Assembly (NCBI RefSeq): GCF_003633895.1
Contig: NZ_RBID01000014.1
Span: 62,001 to 126,000 of the forward strand
Length of the DNA stretch: 64,000 nt
Source: Vogesella indigofera
GTDB lineage: Bacteria; Pseudomonadota; Gammaproteobacteria; Burkholderiales; Chromobacteriaceae
Direction of reading: 5' to 3'
Position 1 is the stretch's first letter. Every line of letters begins with the position of its first letter. A program made the translations under genes and the position numbers. The notes beneath the pieces are model-generated. The model searched no databases and was not told the origin of the DNA. It saw only the letters and a list, made by a program, of their open reading frames with translations. Positions 8,905 through 21,278 of this stretch are shown here, piece by piece.

Positions 8905-10686
8905 ATGCAGATCCCCGAATACTACAACCCGGTGGCGCGCGAGATTGCGCAGGCGCTGGTGGACGGCTTCAACCGCCACTACCAGCTGTTTCGCGAGGTC
9001 AGCCAGCAGGCCAAGCAGCTGTTCGAGGACGCCGCGTGGCAGGGGGTGCAGCGGCTGGTACGCGACCGCATCCAGTTCTACGACGAGCGGGTGCACGAGA
9101 CGGTGCAGCGGCTGCAGCACCAGTTTCACGCCGACCTGCTGGACGACGAAATCTGGCAGCAGGCCAAGCTGTACTTCATCGGCCTGTTGACCAACCACAA
9201 GCAGCCGGAGCTGGCAGAGACCTTCTTCAACTCGGTGTTCACCCGCATCCTGCACCGCGACTACTTCAACAACGATTTCATCTTCATCCGCCCGGCGATC
9301 TCCACCGAGTACATCGAGTCCGACCCGCCGTCCTATCGCAGCTACTATCCCAAGCAGCGCGGCTTGCGCCACACGCTGCGCCAGATCGTGGCCGACTTCG
9401 GCTGGCGGCGGCCGTTTGCCAAGCTGTCGCGCGACCTGGCGTGGGTGATCCGCGCGGTGGACGAATACTTCGCGCAACGTTGGCCGCAGGCCGAGGCCAA
9501 CCTGCAGATCCAGCTGCTGTCCAGCGCCTTCTACCGCAACAAGACCGCCTACCTCTTCGGCAAGGTGGTGAATGGCGGCCAGGTCTACCCGTTTGCCGTG
9601 CCGGTACTGCACGACGCCGACGGCTGCCTGTACCTGGACACCGTGCTGCTGGAGCCGTGGCGCATCGGCGTGCTGTTCTCCTTCAGCCGCGCCTACTTCA
9701 TGGCCGACATGGAAGTGCCGTCCGGCTACGTGCAGTTTTTGCGCTCGATGCTGCCGACCAAGACCAAGGCCGAGCTGTACACCATGCTCGGGCTGCAGAA
9801 GCAGGGCAAGAACACCTTCTACCGCGACTTCATGCAGCACCTGCAGCACTCCAACGACCAGTTCACGGTGGCGCCGGGCATCCGCGGCCTGGTGATGCTG
9901 GTGTTCACCCTGCCGTCCTACCCCTACGTGTTCAAGCTGATCAAGGACGTGTTCGGCGGGCCGAAGGAGGTGGATCGTGCCACGGTGAAGGCCAAGTACC
10001 AGCTGGTGAAACGCCACGACCGCGTCGGCCGCATGGCCGACACGCTGGAGTTTTCCAACGTCGCGTTTCCCAAGGCGCGCTTCAGCGACGAGCTGCTGGA
10101 CGAATTGCGCCGGCTGGCCACCAGCAGCATCGAAGAAGGTCCGGACACGCTGGTGATCAAGCACCTGTACATCGAGCGGCGCATGAAGCCGCTGAACCTG
10201 TACCTGATGAACAGCGACACGGCGGAAAAGGAGCGCGTGGTGCGCGAGTACGGCGACGCGATCCGCGATCTGGCGGCGGCCAACATCTTCCCCGGCGACA
10301 TGCTGTTCAAGAACTTCGGCGTCACCCGTTACGGGCGGGTGATCTTCTACGACTACGATGAAATCGAGTACATGACCGACTGCCACTTCCGCCGCATTCC
10401 GCCGGCGCCGAACCCGGAAATGGAGCTGTCCGGCGAGGTGTGGTATCCGGTGGCGCGTAACGACGTGTTTCCGGAGGAGTTCGGCACCTTCCTGCTGGGC
10501 GATCCGCTGGTGCGGCGGGTATTTCTGCAGTACCACCGCGAGCTGCTGGACGCCGGCTTCTGGCAGCACAAGCAGCAGCGCATCCGCGATGGCTATATCG
10601 AGGACTTCTATCCCTACCCGGTGGAGCTGCGCTTCTGCCACCGCTACGCCGCCCGGCTGCGAGGGCAGGATGCCGGCGCGCCGTAA
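8905..10686 (+). CDS. aceK: Isocitrate dehydrogenase kinase/phosphatase AceK
   Basis: This 593-residue protein matches AceK across its length. The N-terminal regulatory half includes YDERVHETVQRLQHQF. The C-terminal kinase-like half has the P-loop-like segment PGIRGLVMLVFTLPSYPYVFK and the metal/catalytic region FYDYDEIEYMTDC. AceK phosphorylates and dephosphorylates dimeric Icd to divert isocitrate into the glyoxylate bypass. The usual partners aceB/aceA are not adjacent; instead both ICDH genes are within 5 kb upstream. One copy of the recurrent 13-mer lies in frame at 9476-9488, encoding RWPQ. Confidence 0.96.
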   Translation: MQIPEYYNPVAREIAQALVDGFNRHYQLFREVSQQAKQLFEDAAWQGVQRLVRDRIQFYDERVHETVQRLQHQFHADLLDDEIWQQAKLYFIGLLTNHKQPELAETFFNSVFTRILHRDYFNNDFIFIRPAISTEYIESDPPSYRSYYPKQRGLRHTLRQIVADFGWRRPFAKLSRDLAWVIRAVDEYFAQRWPQAEANLQIQLLSSAFYRNKTAYLFGKVVNGGQVYPFAVPVLHDADGCLYLDTVLLEPWRIGVLFSFSRAYFMADMEVPSGYVQFLRSMLPTKTKAELYTMLGLQKQGKNTFYRDFMQHLQHSNDQFTVAPGIRGLVMLVFTLPSYPYVFKLIKDVFGGPKEVDRATVKAKYQLVKRHDRVGRMADTLEFSNVAFPKARFSDELLDELRRLATSSIEEGPDTLVIKHLYIERRMKPLNLYLMNSDTAEKERVVREYGDAIRDLAAANIFPGDMLFKNFGVTRYGRVIFYDYDEIEYMTDCHFRRIPPAPNPEMELSGEVWYPVARNDVFPEEFGTFLLGDPLVRRVFLQYHRELLDAGFWQHKQQRIRDGYIEDFYPYPVELRFCHRYAARLRGQDAGAP

Positions 10687-10703
10687 CGGCCGGCGGCGGG
10701 CAT

Positions 10704-10732
10704 AAAAAAACCGGGAGTTCAGCGCTCCCGGT
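10704..10732 (-). terminator. Intrinsic terminator facing the unknown gene at 10751-11182
   Basis: The stem ACCGGGAG / CTCCCGGT (10710-10717, 10725-10732) has seven T on the minus strand side. It may also end aceK transcripts, though it lacks a T-run on the + strand. Confidence 0.8.
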
Positions 10733-10750
10733 GTGGTGGTGACCCCGTGC

Positions 10751-11182
10751 CTATTGTGGCGTGCACTGGTGGTCCTGGAAGTAGGCGATCGGGCCCGCGC
10801 TGGTCAGGCCGATATGAAAACAGCTGTCCTCCGCAAAAGTGACACCCAGGTTTTCGGTGGCGCGTACCACCTCGAACAGCACTTCAACTTCCTTGAAATA
10901 CTTGGCAACGCGGTCATTGCCGTCCAGCCACGCCAGAATGCGGTCCCGCTGCGGGTGTTCGCTTTCCAGACTGAGCTGGCAATCGGAACAACTGACCAGG
11001 CTGATTGCCGGTGGGATGGAAATATTCAGGCGGGCAAGCTCTTCACGCACAATGGCGGAGAATTGCGACAACTCCCGCATCGCGCGCTCGCGGATGCCTG
11101 AAAGAGGGAGGGCTTCGCCACCGTTGGCCGTACCGAACAGGCGGGCCAGAGCGGATGTAACGGCGTAACCTTCTGCATGCAT
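10751..11182 (-). CDS. Conserved hypothetical protein
   Basis: A 143-residue soluble protein of no family I recognise. The start MHAEGYAVTSALARLFG (11182) was chosen because GGAGGA lies about 10 nt upstream; the longer form from 11236 lacks this. A mid-region helix with charged residues (IRERAMRELSQFSAIVREELARL) precedes a segment with a CSDC dithiol pair. No signal peptide or membrane span is visible. It lies directly downstream of mutS in the same orientation, with a terminator after it. Coding status is supported by the ribosome binding site and its own terminator. Confidence 0.7.
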   Translation of the reverse strand: MHAEGYAVTSALARLFGTANGGEALPLSGIRERAMRELSQFSAIVREELARLNISIPPAISLVSCSDCQLSLESEHPQRDRILAWLDGNDRVAKYFKEVEVLFEVVRATENLGVTFAEDSCFHIGLTSAGPIAYFQDHQCTPQ

Positions 11183-11294
11183 GATATGGGGTTCCTCCAG
11201 TGGGACAGCGTTGATCGGGTGCTCACTTATCTGCACTGTGTTTGCGGCAGATTCGTGTTTGTATTGTAGGCAACCGTATGCAGAACGCCTGTCT

Positions 11295-13838
11295 TTATTT
11301 TGTCATTTTTTGCAATTCGTACAGCAGCTCCAGCGCCTGCCGCGGCGTCAGGCTGTCGCTGTCGATATCGCGCAGCCGCTCCAGCGCCGGGTGCGGCTCA
11401 GCCTCCACTTCCACCACGCGCGGGGTGCTGAACAGGTCCGGCTGCTGGCTGGCGGCGGACTGGTTTTCCAGCTCGGTGAGATAGCGTTTCGCCTCGCGGA
11501 TCACCTTGGGCGGCACGCCGGCCAGCTGCGCCACCGCCAGGCCGTAGCTCTGGCTGGCCGGGCCGTCCTCGACGTGGTGCAGGAACACGATGCGGTCCTT
11601 GTGCTCCACCGCCGACAGGTGCACGTTGGCCACCGTGTTGTAGCTGGCGGCGAGGCTGGTCAGCTCGAAGTAGTGGGTGGCGAACAGGGTGTAGGCGCGG
11701 TTCTTCTCGATCAGCGCCTTGGCGATCGCCCACGCCAGCGCCAGGCCGTCGAAGGTGGAAGTGCCGCGGCCAACCTCGTCCATCAGCACCAGCGACTTGT
11801 CGGTCGCATTGTTGAGGATGTTGGCGGTCTCGGTCATCTCCACCATGAAGGTGGAACGGCCGCCGGCGAGGTCGTCGCTGGCGCCGATGCGGGTGAAGAT
11901 GCGGTCGATCTGGCCGATGGTGGCGGCGTCGGCCGGTACGAAGCTGCCGATGTGCGCCATCAGCGTGATCAGCGCGTTCTGCCGCATATAGGTCGACTTA
12001 CCGCCCATGTTCGGGCCGGTGATCAAGAGCAGCTTCCGTTCTGCGGCCAACCTGGTGTCGTTGGCGATGAAGCGCTCCACCTCCGCTTCCACCACCGGGT
12101 GGCGGCCGGCAACGATGTCCAGCCGCGTCTCCGCCACGAACTGCGGCTCCACGTAGTTGTGGTTGGCGGCGCGCTCGGCAAAGGCGGCCAGCACGTCCAG
12201 CCCGGCCACCGCCTGCGCGATCAGCTTCAGCTCGCTGATGTGCGGCGCCAGCTGGTCCAGCACCAGCTCGTACAGCTGTTTTTCCAGTGCCAGCGACTTG
12301 TCCTGCGCCGACAGCGCCTTGTCCTCGAAGGTTTTCAGCTCCGGCGTGATGTAGCGCTCGGCGTTCTTCAGCGTCTGGCGGCGGCGGTAGTCTTCCGGCA
12401 CGTTCACCGATTGCGCCTTCGACACCTCGATGTAGAAGCCGTGCACGCGGTTGAATTCCACCTTCAGCGTGCTGATGCCGGTGCGCTCCTTCTCGCGCGC
12501 CTCCAGCTGCAGCAGGAAGTCGCCGCAGTCGTTCTGGATCGCGCGCAGCTCGTCGAGGTCGGCATTGAGGCCGTGGTTGATCACGCCGCCGTCGCGCAGG
12601 AAAGTGGCCGGCTCCGGCAGGATGGCGGCGCGCAGCAGGCTTTCCACCGGCGAATTGTCCGGCAGCAGCGTCGCCAGCTCGGCCAGCAGTGGCGCGTCCA
12701 GGCTGGCGGCCAAGGTTTTGGCGCCGCCGAGCGCGTTCAGCGAATCGCGCAGTGCGGCGAGGTCGCGCGGCCGCGCCGAGCGCAGCGCGATGCGCGCGGT
12801 GATGCGCTCGATGTCGGCCACCTCGCGCAGCTGGGCGTGGATGTCGCCGTGACGGGTTAGCAGCGCGCGCACCGCCTGCAGGCGGCGCGCCAGCTTGTCG
12901 TGGCGGCGGATCGGGTGGTGCAGCCAGTGGCGCAGCAGGCGGCTGCCCATGCTGGTGGCGCAGCCATCCAGCAGCGACGCCAGCGTCGGCGACGCTTCGC
13001 CGCGGATGGTTTCGGTCAGTTCCAGATTGCGGCGGGTGGCGGCGTCCATGCGGATCAGCTCGCCGGCGTCTTCCACCGCCAGTTGCGCGATGTGCGCCGG
13101 ATTCACGCCCTGCGTCGACTTCACGTACTCCAGCAGCGCGCCGGCGGCGCCGACCGCCACCGGCAGGGTGTCGGCGCCGAAGCCGGCCAGGTCGCGGGTG
13201 CCAAAGTGACGGGTCAGCGCCAGCTGCGACGATTCGGCGTCGAACTGCCACGGCGGCAGCTTCTTTTTCGGCATCGTGATGCTGTCGAACACCGCGAGGC
13301 CGGTGTCGTCGGGGATCACCAGCTCGGCCGGCTTCAGCCGCTCCAGCTCGCTGGAGAGCTCCTCGACGCCGGTCTGCATCACCTTGAAGTCGCCGCTGGC
13401 CAGCGACAGCCAGGCCAGGCCCAGCACGCCCTTGTGCAGGTTGATGGCCAGCACCAGGTTGTCGCGCTTGTCATCGAGCAGCGCGGCGTCGGTGAGGGTG
13501 CCGGGGGTGACGATGCGCACCACCTTGCGCTCCACCGGGCCCTTGCTGGTCGCCGGGTCGCCGATCTGCTCGGCGATGGCCACCGACTCGCCCATCTTCA
13601 CCAGTCGCGCGAGATAGCCCTCGGCGGCGTGATAGGGGATGCCGGCCATGCGGATCGGGTTGCCGCCGCTGGCACCGCGCGCGGTGAGGGTGATGTCCAG
13701 CAGCCGCGACGCTTTCTCGGCGTCGTCGTAGAACAGCTCGTAGAAGTCACCCATGCGGTAGAACAGCAGCTTGTCGGCGTGTTCGCGTTTCAGGGCGAGA
13801 TACTGCTGCATCATCGGCGTGTGCTGGGGTGTGGTCAT
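11295..13838 (-). CDS. mutS: DNA mismatch repair protein MutS
   Basis: The protein is 847 residues (E. coli 853). The mismatch-recognition domain with the [13 protein letters not shown] motif is near residue 30, where its Phe inserts at the mismatch. The core and lever domains follow. The ATPase Walker A is GPNMGGKST around residue 606, with STFMVEM and [14 protein letters not shown] downstream. MutS binds mispairs and recruits MutL. The ATG at 13838 ([17 protein letters not shown]) is the family start; the upstream TTG at 13874 falls inside a copy of the recurrent word. No strong Shine-Dalgarno is seen. Confidence 0.97.
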   Translation of the reverse strand: MTTPQHTPMMQQYLALKREHADKLLFYRMGDFYELFYDDAEKASRLLDITLTARGASGGNPIRMAGIPYHAAEGYLARLVKMGESVAIAEQIGDPATSKGPVERKVVRIVTPGTLTDAALLDDKRDNLVLAINLHKGVLGLAWLSLASGDFKVMQTGVEELSSELERLKPAELVIPDDTGLAVFDSITMPKKKLPPWQFDAESSQLALTRHFGTRDLAGFGADTLPVAVGAAGALLEYVKSTQGVNPAHIAQLAVEDAGELIRMDAATRRNLELTETIRGEASPTLASLLDGCATSMGSRLLRHWLHHPIRRHDKLARRLQAVRALLTRHGDIHAQLREVADIERITARIALRSARPRDLAALRDSLNALGGAKTLAASLDAPLLAELATLLPDNSPVESLLRAAILPEPATFLRDGGVINHGLNADLDELRAIQNDCGDFLLQLEAREKERTGISTLKVEFNRVHGFYIEVSKAQSVNVPEDYRRRQTLKNAERYITPELKTFEDKALSAQDKSLALEKQLYELVLDQLAPHISELKLIAQAVAGLDVLAAFAERAANHNYVEPQFVAETRLDIVAGRHPVVEAEVERFIANDTRLAAERKLLLITGPNMGGKSTYMRQNALITLMAHIGSFVPADAATIGQIDRIFTRIGASDDLAGGRSTFMVEMTETANILNNATDKSLVLMDEVGRGTSTFDGLALAWAIAKALIEKNRAYTLFATHYFELTSLAASYNTVANVHLSAVEHKDRIVFLHHVEDGPASQSYGLAVAQLAGVPPKVIREAKRYLTELENQSAASQQPDLFSTPRVVEVEAEPHPALERLRDIDSDSLTPRQALELLYELQKMTK

Positions 13839-13860
13839 CAGGCTGTCCGTCGGAGGTAAA

Positions 13861-13874
13861 AAGGTTGGCCGCAA
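13861..13874 (+). repeat. DUS-like word copy in the mutS upstream region
   Basis: An exact AAGGTTGGCCGCAA lies in the 96-bp gap between mutS and the diguanylate cyclase gene. Confidence 0.85.
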
Positions 13875-13934
13875 TAGGCAACGCCCCGACAGGCGGGGCG
13901 CGGCAAGCTATTTTACGGGATGTGACCGGTGCCG

Positions 13935-15791
<1,857 letters not shown>

Positions 15792-15891
15792 GGCTGGCGC
15801 GCTCGGTGCGTATCCGTTTCAGTATGCAACTTAGTTCCGGCTTGCGGAAGCAATGAATGGTGGCCGTCACGGCACGGGGCTGGCGTGTGGT

Positions 15892-15950
15892 TTGACAAGC
15901 ATTATTTCCAGCGTCTATGATCCATATCAAACTTTCAGAAATTACTGAAA
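15892..15950 (+). promoter_or_regulatory. Promoter and candidate autoregulatory operator of the cio operon
   Basis: TTGACA (15892-15897), an 18-bp spacer, then TATGAT (15916-15921) form a strong sigma70 promoter. Just downstream is the inverted repeat TTTCAG-N6-CTGAAA (15933-15950), 13 bp before the regulator ATG, a natural site for repression by the MarR/GbsR-type product. Confidence 0.75.
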
Positions 15951-15963
15951 ATTGGAAAACGAC

Positions 15964-16545
15964 ATGAACCTGCCACCCCTGATTCAATCCTTCGTACTGC
16001 ATTTCGGCGAAATGGGCAGCCATTGGGGCATCAACCGCACCGTGGGCCAGATCTACGCCTTGCTGTACGTCTCCGACAAACCACTGAACGCCGACGACAT
16101 CGTCGAGGCCATCGGCTGTTCGCGCTCCAATACCAGCATGGCGCTGAAGGAGCTGCAGGCGTGGCGGCTGGTCAAGCTGCAGCACCTGCCCGGCGACCGT
16201 CGCGAATACTTCTCCACCCCGGAGGACGTGTGGGCGATCTTCAAGACCCTGGCCGAGGAGCGGCAGAAGCGCGAGGTGGAGCCGACGCTGACCATGCTGC
16301 GCGGCGCGATCATGGAAACGCCGTCCGGCGACGCCGAGCGCCACGCACAGGCACGCATGAACGAGATGTACCAGCTGATCGAACTGGTGACCAAGTGGTT
16401 CGCCGACATCCGCGACATGGACGTGGACACGCTGCAGAAGCTGATGAAGCTGGGCAGCCAGGTGCAGAAGGTGTTGCAGTTCACGCAGAGCATCGGCCGT
16501 CTCACCGGCCGCGACAGCAACCGTAACGCCGACGCGGAGGCCTGA
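15964..16545 (+). CDS. GbsR/MarR-family transcriptional regulator of the cytochrome bd genes
   Basis: A 193-residue protein. The winged HTH (NRTVGQIYALLYVSDKPLNADDIVEAIGCSRSNTSMALKELQAW, about 22-66) is typical of the GbsR branch of MarR-like regulators. A long helical C-terminal dimerisation region follows. The ATG at 15964 was chosen over the in-frame TTG at 15952. It is the first gene of an operon with cioA 2 bp downstream, so by context it controls the oxidase, perhaps in response to redox or quinone state; the signal cannot be read from the sequence. Confidence 0.88.
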   Translation: MNLPPLIQSFVLHFGEMGSHWGINRTVGQIYALLYVSDKPLNADDIVEAIGCSRSNTSMALKELQAWRLVKLQHLPGDRREYFSTPEDVWAIFKTLAEERQKREVEPTLTMLRGAIMETPSGDAERHAQARMNEMYQLIELVTKWFADIRDMDVDTLQKLMKLGSQVQKVLQFTQSIGRLTGRDSNRNADAEA

Positions 16546-16547
16546 AC

Positions 16548-17881
16548 ATGGACAGCTTCGATCCGCTGACGCTGGCGCGCATCCAGTTTGCGGCCAACAT
16601 CAGTTTCCACATCCTGTTTCCCACCATCAGCATCGCCATGGGCTGGGTGCTGCTGTACTTCAAGACCCGCTTTGACCGCAGCGGCGACCAAGCGTGGCTG
16701 GACGCCTACGGCTTCTGGGTGAAGATCTTTGCGCTCACCTTCGCGCTGGGGGTGGTGTCCGGCATCACCATGAGCTTCCAGTTCGGCACCAACTGGCCGG
16801 GCTATATGCAGAAGGTCGGCAACGTCGCCGGGCCGCTGCTGGCCTACGAGGTGCTGACCGCCTTTTTCCTGGAGGCAACCTTCCTCGGCATCATGCTGTT
16901 CGGCCGCTCGCGGGTGAGCAACCGCGTGCACACGCTGGCCACCTTCCTGGTGGCGTTCGGCACCACGGTGTCGGCGTTCTGGATCATCGCGCTGAATTCG
17001 TGGATGCAGACCCCGGCCGGCGTCAGCGTGGTGGACGGCAAGGTGCACGTAGAGAGCTGGCTGGCGGTGATCTTCAACCCGTCGATGCCCTACCGGCTGA
17101 CGCACATGCTGCTGGCCTCCGGCCTGACGGTGGCCTTCCTGGTGGCCGGAGTGTCGGCCTACCGCTGGCTGCGCGGCGACCGTGGCGCCGGCGTGCGTCA
17201 CGCGCTGAAGACCGGCGTCACCCTGGCCGCCATGCTGATCCCGCTGCAGATCCTGGTCGGCGACGCGCACGGCTTGAATACCTTCCACCACCAGCCGGCC
17301 AAGCTGGCGGCGATCGAGGGCGTGTGGCACACCGAGCGCGGCGCGCCGCTGCTGCTGTTCGCACTGCCGGACGAGGCGACACAGTCCAACCGCTACGCGC
17401 TGGGCATTCCCAAGCTGGCCAGCCTGATCATCACCCACCAGCCGGACGGCGAGATTCGCGGCCTGAACGAGTTTGCCGGCGCGCATCCGCCGGTGGCCAA
17501 GGTGTTCTGGAGCTTCCGCGTGATGGTGGCGGTGGGGGTGGCGATGCTGCTGGCCAGCTGGCTGGCGGCGTGGCAGCTGCGCCGCCGCGGCGAGCCGGCG
17601 CCATGGCTGGCACGCGCGCTGGTGGCGATGACCTTCTCCGGCTGGCTGGCGACGCTGGCCGGCTGGTACGTGACCGAGATCGGCCGCCAGCCGTGGTTGG
17701 TGACCGGCATCCTGCGCACCGCCGATGCCGCCTCGGCGGTGGGCGGCGGCATGATCCTGTCCACCTTGCTGATGTATCTGGCGCTGTACGCGGTGCTGCT
17801 GGCCAGCTACGTGTCGGTGGTGTTTTATCTGGCGAAGAAGGCCGGCCAGCCGGCTGCGGCCAACCTTGAAGGAGTCTCGGC

Positions 17882-17885
<4 letters not shown>
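16548..17885 (+). CDS. cioA: Cytochrome bd-type quinol oxidase subunit I, CIO type (short Q-loop)
   Basis: This 445-residue protein has nine or so membrane segments. Heme-axial His candidates sit in NISFHILFPTISIAMGW (b595/d region, about residue 20) and TSYRLTHMLLASG-like PYRLTHMLLASG. The conserved GWYVTEIGRQPW motif is present near residue 370. At 445 residues it lacks the long Q-loop of E. coli CydA (522), matching the CIO/CydA short-loop group, which is often relatively cyanide-tolerant. It oxidises ubiquinol and reduces O2 without pumping protons. The stop overlaps cioB by 4 bp. A recurrent-word copy encodes AANL eight residues before the stop. Confidence 0.94.
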
Positions 17886-18892
<1,007 letters not shown>

Positions 18893-18943
18893 GGGTGAGC
18901 GCGGCAGCGGGCTGTTGCTTTCCCGCGGGTGCCTCGCGGCGGA

Positions 18944-18984
18944 TTGACCTGTATCAAAGTCCCTGTCAAGGGTAGGGGTAAGAT
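18944..18984 (+). promoter_or_regulatory. FNR-type anaerobic promoter in front of the DUF3149 small membrane protein
   Basis: TTGAC-CTGT-ATCAA (18944-18957) matches the FNR consensus TTGAT-N4-ATCAA with one mismatch. TAAGAT (18979-18984) follows at the spacing expected for a class II FNR promoter, with the box centred near -41.5 if transcription starts around 18992. Confidence 0.7.
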
Positions 18985-19030
18985 CGAATTTATCCTGATT
19001 AGATACCGGAAACACCGGGAGGAGCTTGAA

Positions 19031-19165
19031 ATGGAACTGTGGAAACAACTGCTCTCTGACGATGTCGGCCTGCTGAGTGTCATCACCATCGGCGTCACTT
19101 CGGTGATCGTCACCACCATCATCGTGATGTTCATCAAGAAGGTGAAAAACAGCGACCGCAAGTAA
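19031..19165 (+). CDS. Small single-span membrane protein, DUF3149-like
   Basis: A 44-residue protein, MELWKQLLSDDVGLLS followed by a single hydrophobic helix (about 15-35) and a basic tail KKVKNSDRK, implying the C-terminus is cytoplasmic. The N-terminal pattern ELWK.L..DDVGL matches DUF3149 proteins from memory; function is unknown. Shine-Dalgarno GGGAGGAG lies about 6 nt before the ATG at 19031. It sits 138 bp after cioB behind its own FNR-like promoter and before a strong terminator, so it is a monocistronic, probably oxygen-regulated gene. Confidence 0.82.
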   Translation: MELWKQLLSDDVGLLSVITIGVTSVIVTTIIVMFIKKVKNSDRK

Positions 19166-19184
19166 GCGCGACGCCGATTTCCGC

Positions 19185-19217
19185 AAAAAGGGTGCGACCG
19201 TGGTCGTACCCTTTTTC
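19185..19217. terminator. Intrinsic terminator after the small membrane protein gene
   Basis: A 15-bp stem (AAAAAGGGTGCGACC with GGTCGTACCCTTTTT, one G-T wobble) with a 2-nt loop carries A and T runs on both sides. It can also stop arsA transcripts from the right. Confidence 0.88.
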
Positions 19218-19349
19218 ATGGCTGTGCCGCTGCTTGTGGCGTGGCTGGCAACACCCCGCAAACCAGTTAAGCCCGGGTGCGCCGCCGCCGATCGTCGCGG
19301 CAGCACGCCGCGGCGGCGCAAGACCGGTCAGCGGTTTTGCTCGCGGTGC

Positions 19350-21107
19350 CTAGTGGCGCGCCAGCCGCTGCAGCTGCGCCACGCCGACCGGCTCTTCCGC
19401 CTGCAGCGGCACGATCGCCCAGCGCCGCGCGTGCTGCCGTGCCACCAGCTCGATCTGCGCCAGCTCGTTGCCGGCACGCTGTTGCAACAGTGGCGACTGC
19501 GGCCGCGCTAGCGCCAGGCTGTTGTTGATCAGCCAGGCCCACGGCTCGATGCCGGCACGGCGCAGATCGGTCTGCAGGTTGGCCGCCTCCAGCACCGGTG
19601 TGGTTTCCGCCAGCGTCACCAGCAGCACCTTGGTCTGCACCGGGTCCTGCAACTGCATCATCGGAGTGGTGAAGTGCAGGCCCTTGCTGCCCATCTGCCG
19701 CGCCACCTCGCGGTGATAGGCGCCGGTGGCGTCCAGTAGCAGCAGGGTGTGGCCGGTGGGCGCGGTGTCCATCACCACGAACTGGCGGCCGGCGCTGCGG
19801 ATGATGCGGGAAAAGGCCTGGAACACGGCGATTTCCTCGGTGCACGGCGAGCGCAGGTCTTCTTCCAGCATCGCGCGGCCGGCGGCATCCAGATGCTTGC
19901 CCTTGCTGGCCAGCACCTGTTCGCGGTAGCGCGCGGTTTCCGCTTGCGGGTCGATGCGGCTGAGCTGCAGCGTGGGTAGCGCGCCGGCCACGGTTTCGGC
20001 GAGGTGGGCGGCCGGATCGGAGGTGGTCAGGTGCACGGCGTGGCCGCGGCTGGCCAGCTCCACCGCCACCGCGGCGGCCAGCGTGGTCTTGCCGACACCG
20101 CCCTTGCCCATCAGCATGATCAGACCGTGACCGTCCCGCGCCAGCTCGTCGACCAGGCTGGCCAGATCCGGCGCCGGCGGCGGGGTGGGTGCTGCCGTCG
20201 TCGCGCCGGCCGGCACGCTGGCGCCCGGTTGCAGTAGCGCCTGCAGCGCTGACACCCCCACCAGATTGAACGGCAGCAAGGGCAGCAGGTCGCGCGGCAG
20301 CGTCTGCAGTGGCGCCGGCATCGCCGCCAAGGCCGCCTGTTCGCGTTGCCAGAGCGCGCGCGCCAGCGGGTCGTCGCCGACTGCCTGCTGCGGCAGTACG
20401 CCATTGAGCACCAGGTACTGCTGCTGCAGGCCGAGGGCGGCCAGCTCGCCCTGTGTGCGTGCCACCTCGCGCAGCGTCGCCGGCTGCGGCCGTGCCACCA
20501 GGATCAGCCGCGTCCTGCTGCCGTCGGCCAGCGCCGCCACCGCCGCCTGGTACTGGCTGCGCTGCTTGTCGAGGCCGGCCAGCGGCCCGAGGCAGGAGGC
20601 GTCGCCCTTGCCGGCCTGCAGGAAGCCGCTCCAGGCGCCGGGCAGCTGCAGCAGGCGGATGGTGTGGCCTGTGGGCGCGGTGTCGAACACGATGTGCTGG
20701 TATTGCCGCTGCAGCGCGGCATCGGTGAGCAGGGCGGTGAATTCGTCAAAGGCGGCGATCTCGGTGGTGCAGGCGCCGGACAGCTGTTCGGTCAGGCTGT
20801 TGACCTCGGCGTCCGGCAGCACACCGCGCAGCGGGGTGATGATGCGGTCGCGGTACTGCTGCGCCGCCGCCTGCGGGTCGATCTCCAGTGCCGACAGCCC
20901 GGCGACGCTGTCGATGGCGGTGATGCGGTTGCCGATCTCGGTGCCGAACACCTGGCCGACATTGGAGGCCGGATCGGTGCTGACCAGCAGCACGCGCTTG
21001 CCTTGTGCCGCGAGGTGGATGGCGCAGGCGCAGGCCAGCGAGGTCTTGCCGACACCGCCTTTGCCGGTGAAAAACAGGAAGGGTGGGGCCTGGTCGAGAA
21101 AGTGCAT
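19350..21107 (-). CDS. arsA: Arsenical pump-driving ATPase ArsA
   Basis: A 585-residue protein with two homologous halves. Each half has a deviant Walker A: TGKGGVGKTS near residue 14 and MGKGGVGKTT near 335. Each also has a signal-transduction motif DTAPTGHT. The putative As(III)-binding cysteines appear in SGACTTEIA and RSPCTEEIA. ArsA energises the ArsB arsenite exporter. The start MHFLDQAPPFLFFTGKGG (21107) matches plasmid R773 ArsA; the ORF extends further upstream but without similarity. No arsB, arsD or arsR is adjacent. The ars operon in this window (41.7-43.8 kb) lacks arsA. Confidence 0.93.
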   Translation of the reverse strand: MHFLDQAPPFLFFTGKGGVGKTSLACACAIHLAAQGKRVLLVSTDPASNVGQVFGTEIGNRITAIDSVAGLSALEIDPQAAAQQYRDRIITPLRGVLPDAEVNSLTEQLSGACTTEIAAFDEFTALLTDAALQRQYQHIVFDTAPTGHTIRLLQLPGAWSGFLQAGKGDASCLGPLAGLDKQRSQYQAAVAALADGSRTRLILVARPQPATLREVARTQGELAALGLQQQYLVLNGVLPQQAVGDDPLARALWQREQAALAAMPAPLQTLPRDLLPLLPFNLVGVSALQALLQPGASVPAGATTAAPTPPPAPDLASLVDELARDGHGLIMLMGKGGVGKTTLAAAVAVELASRGHAVHLTTSDPAAHLAETVAGALPTLQLSRIDPQAETARYREQVLASKGKHLDAAGRAMLEEDLRSPCTEEIAVFQAFSRIIRSAGRQFVVMDTAPTGHTLLLLDATGAYHREVARQMGSKGLHFTTPMMQLQDPVQTKVLLVTLAETTPVLEAANLQTDLRRAGIEPWAWLINNSLALARPQSPLLQQRAGNELAQIELVARQHARRWAIVPLQAEEPVGVAQLQRLARH

Positions 21108-21236
21108 GGGCAACCTTTCGGCAGTGCGGCCGGCGACGCCAGCGGCGGGCAGGCAGCGTGGGGGAGGGGGCACTACAGCATGGCAGATTCGCGGTGCGGC
21201 GGGGGTGATCGCCGTCAACGGTGCGCCACAAACGGC

Positions 21237-21272
21237 AAAAGCCGGAAGCGCTGGGCAGCACTTCCGGCTTTC
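21237..21272 (-). terminator. Intrinsic terminator of tRNA-Pro
   Basis: The stem AAAGCCGGAAG / CTTCCGGCTTT (21238-21248, 21261-21271) has a T-run on the minus strand, directly after the tRNA. Confidence 0.85.
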
Positions 21273-21278
21273 TGATCC

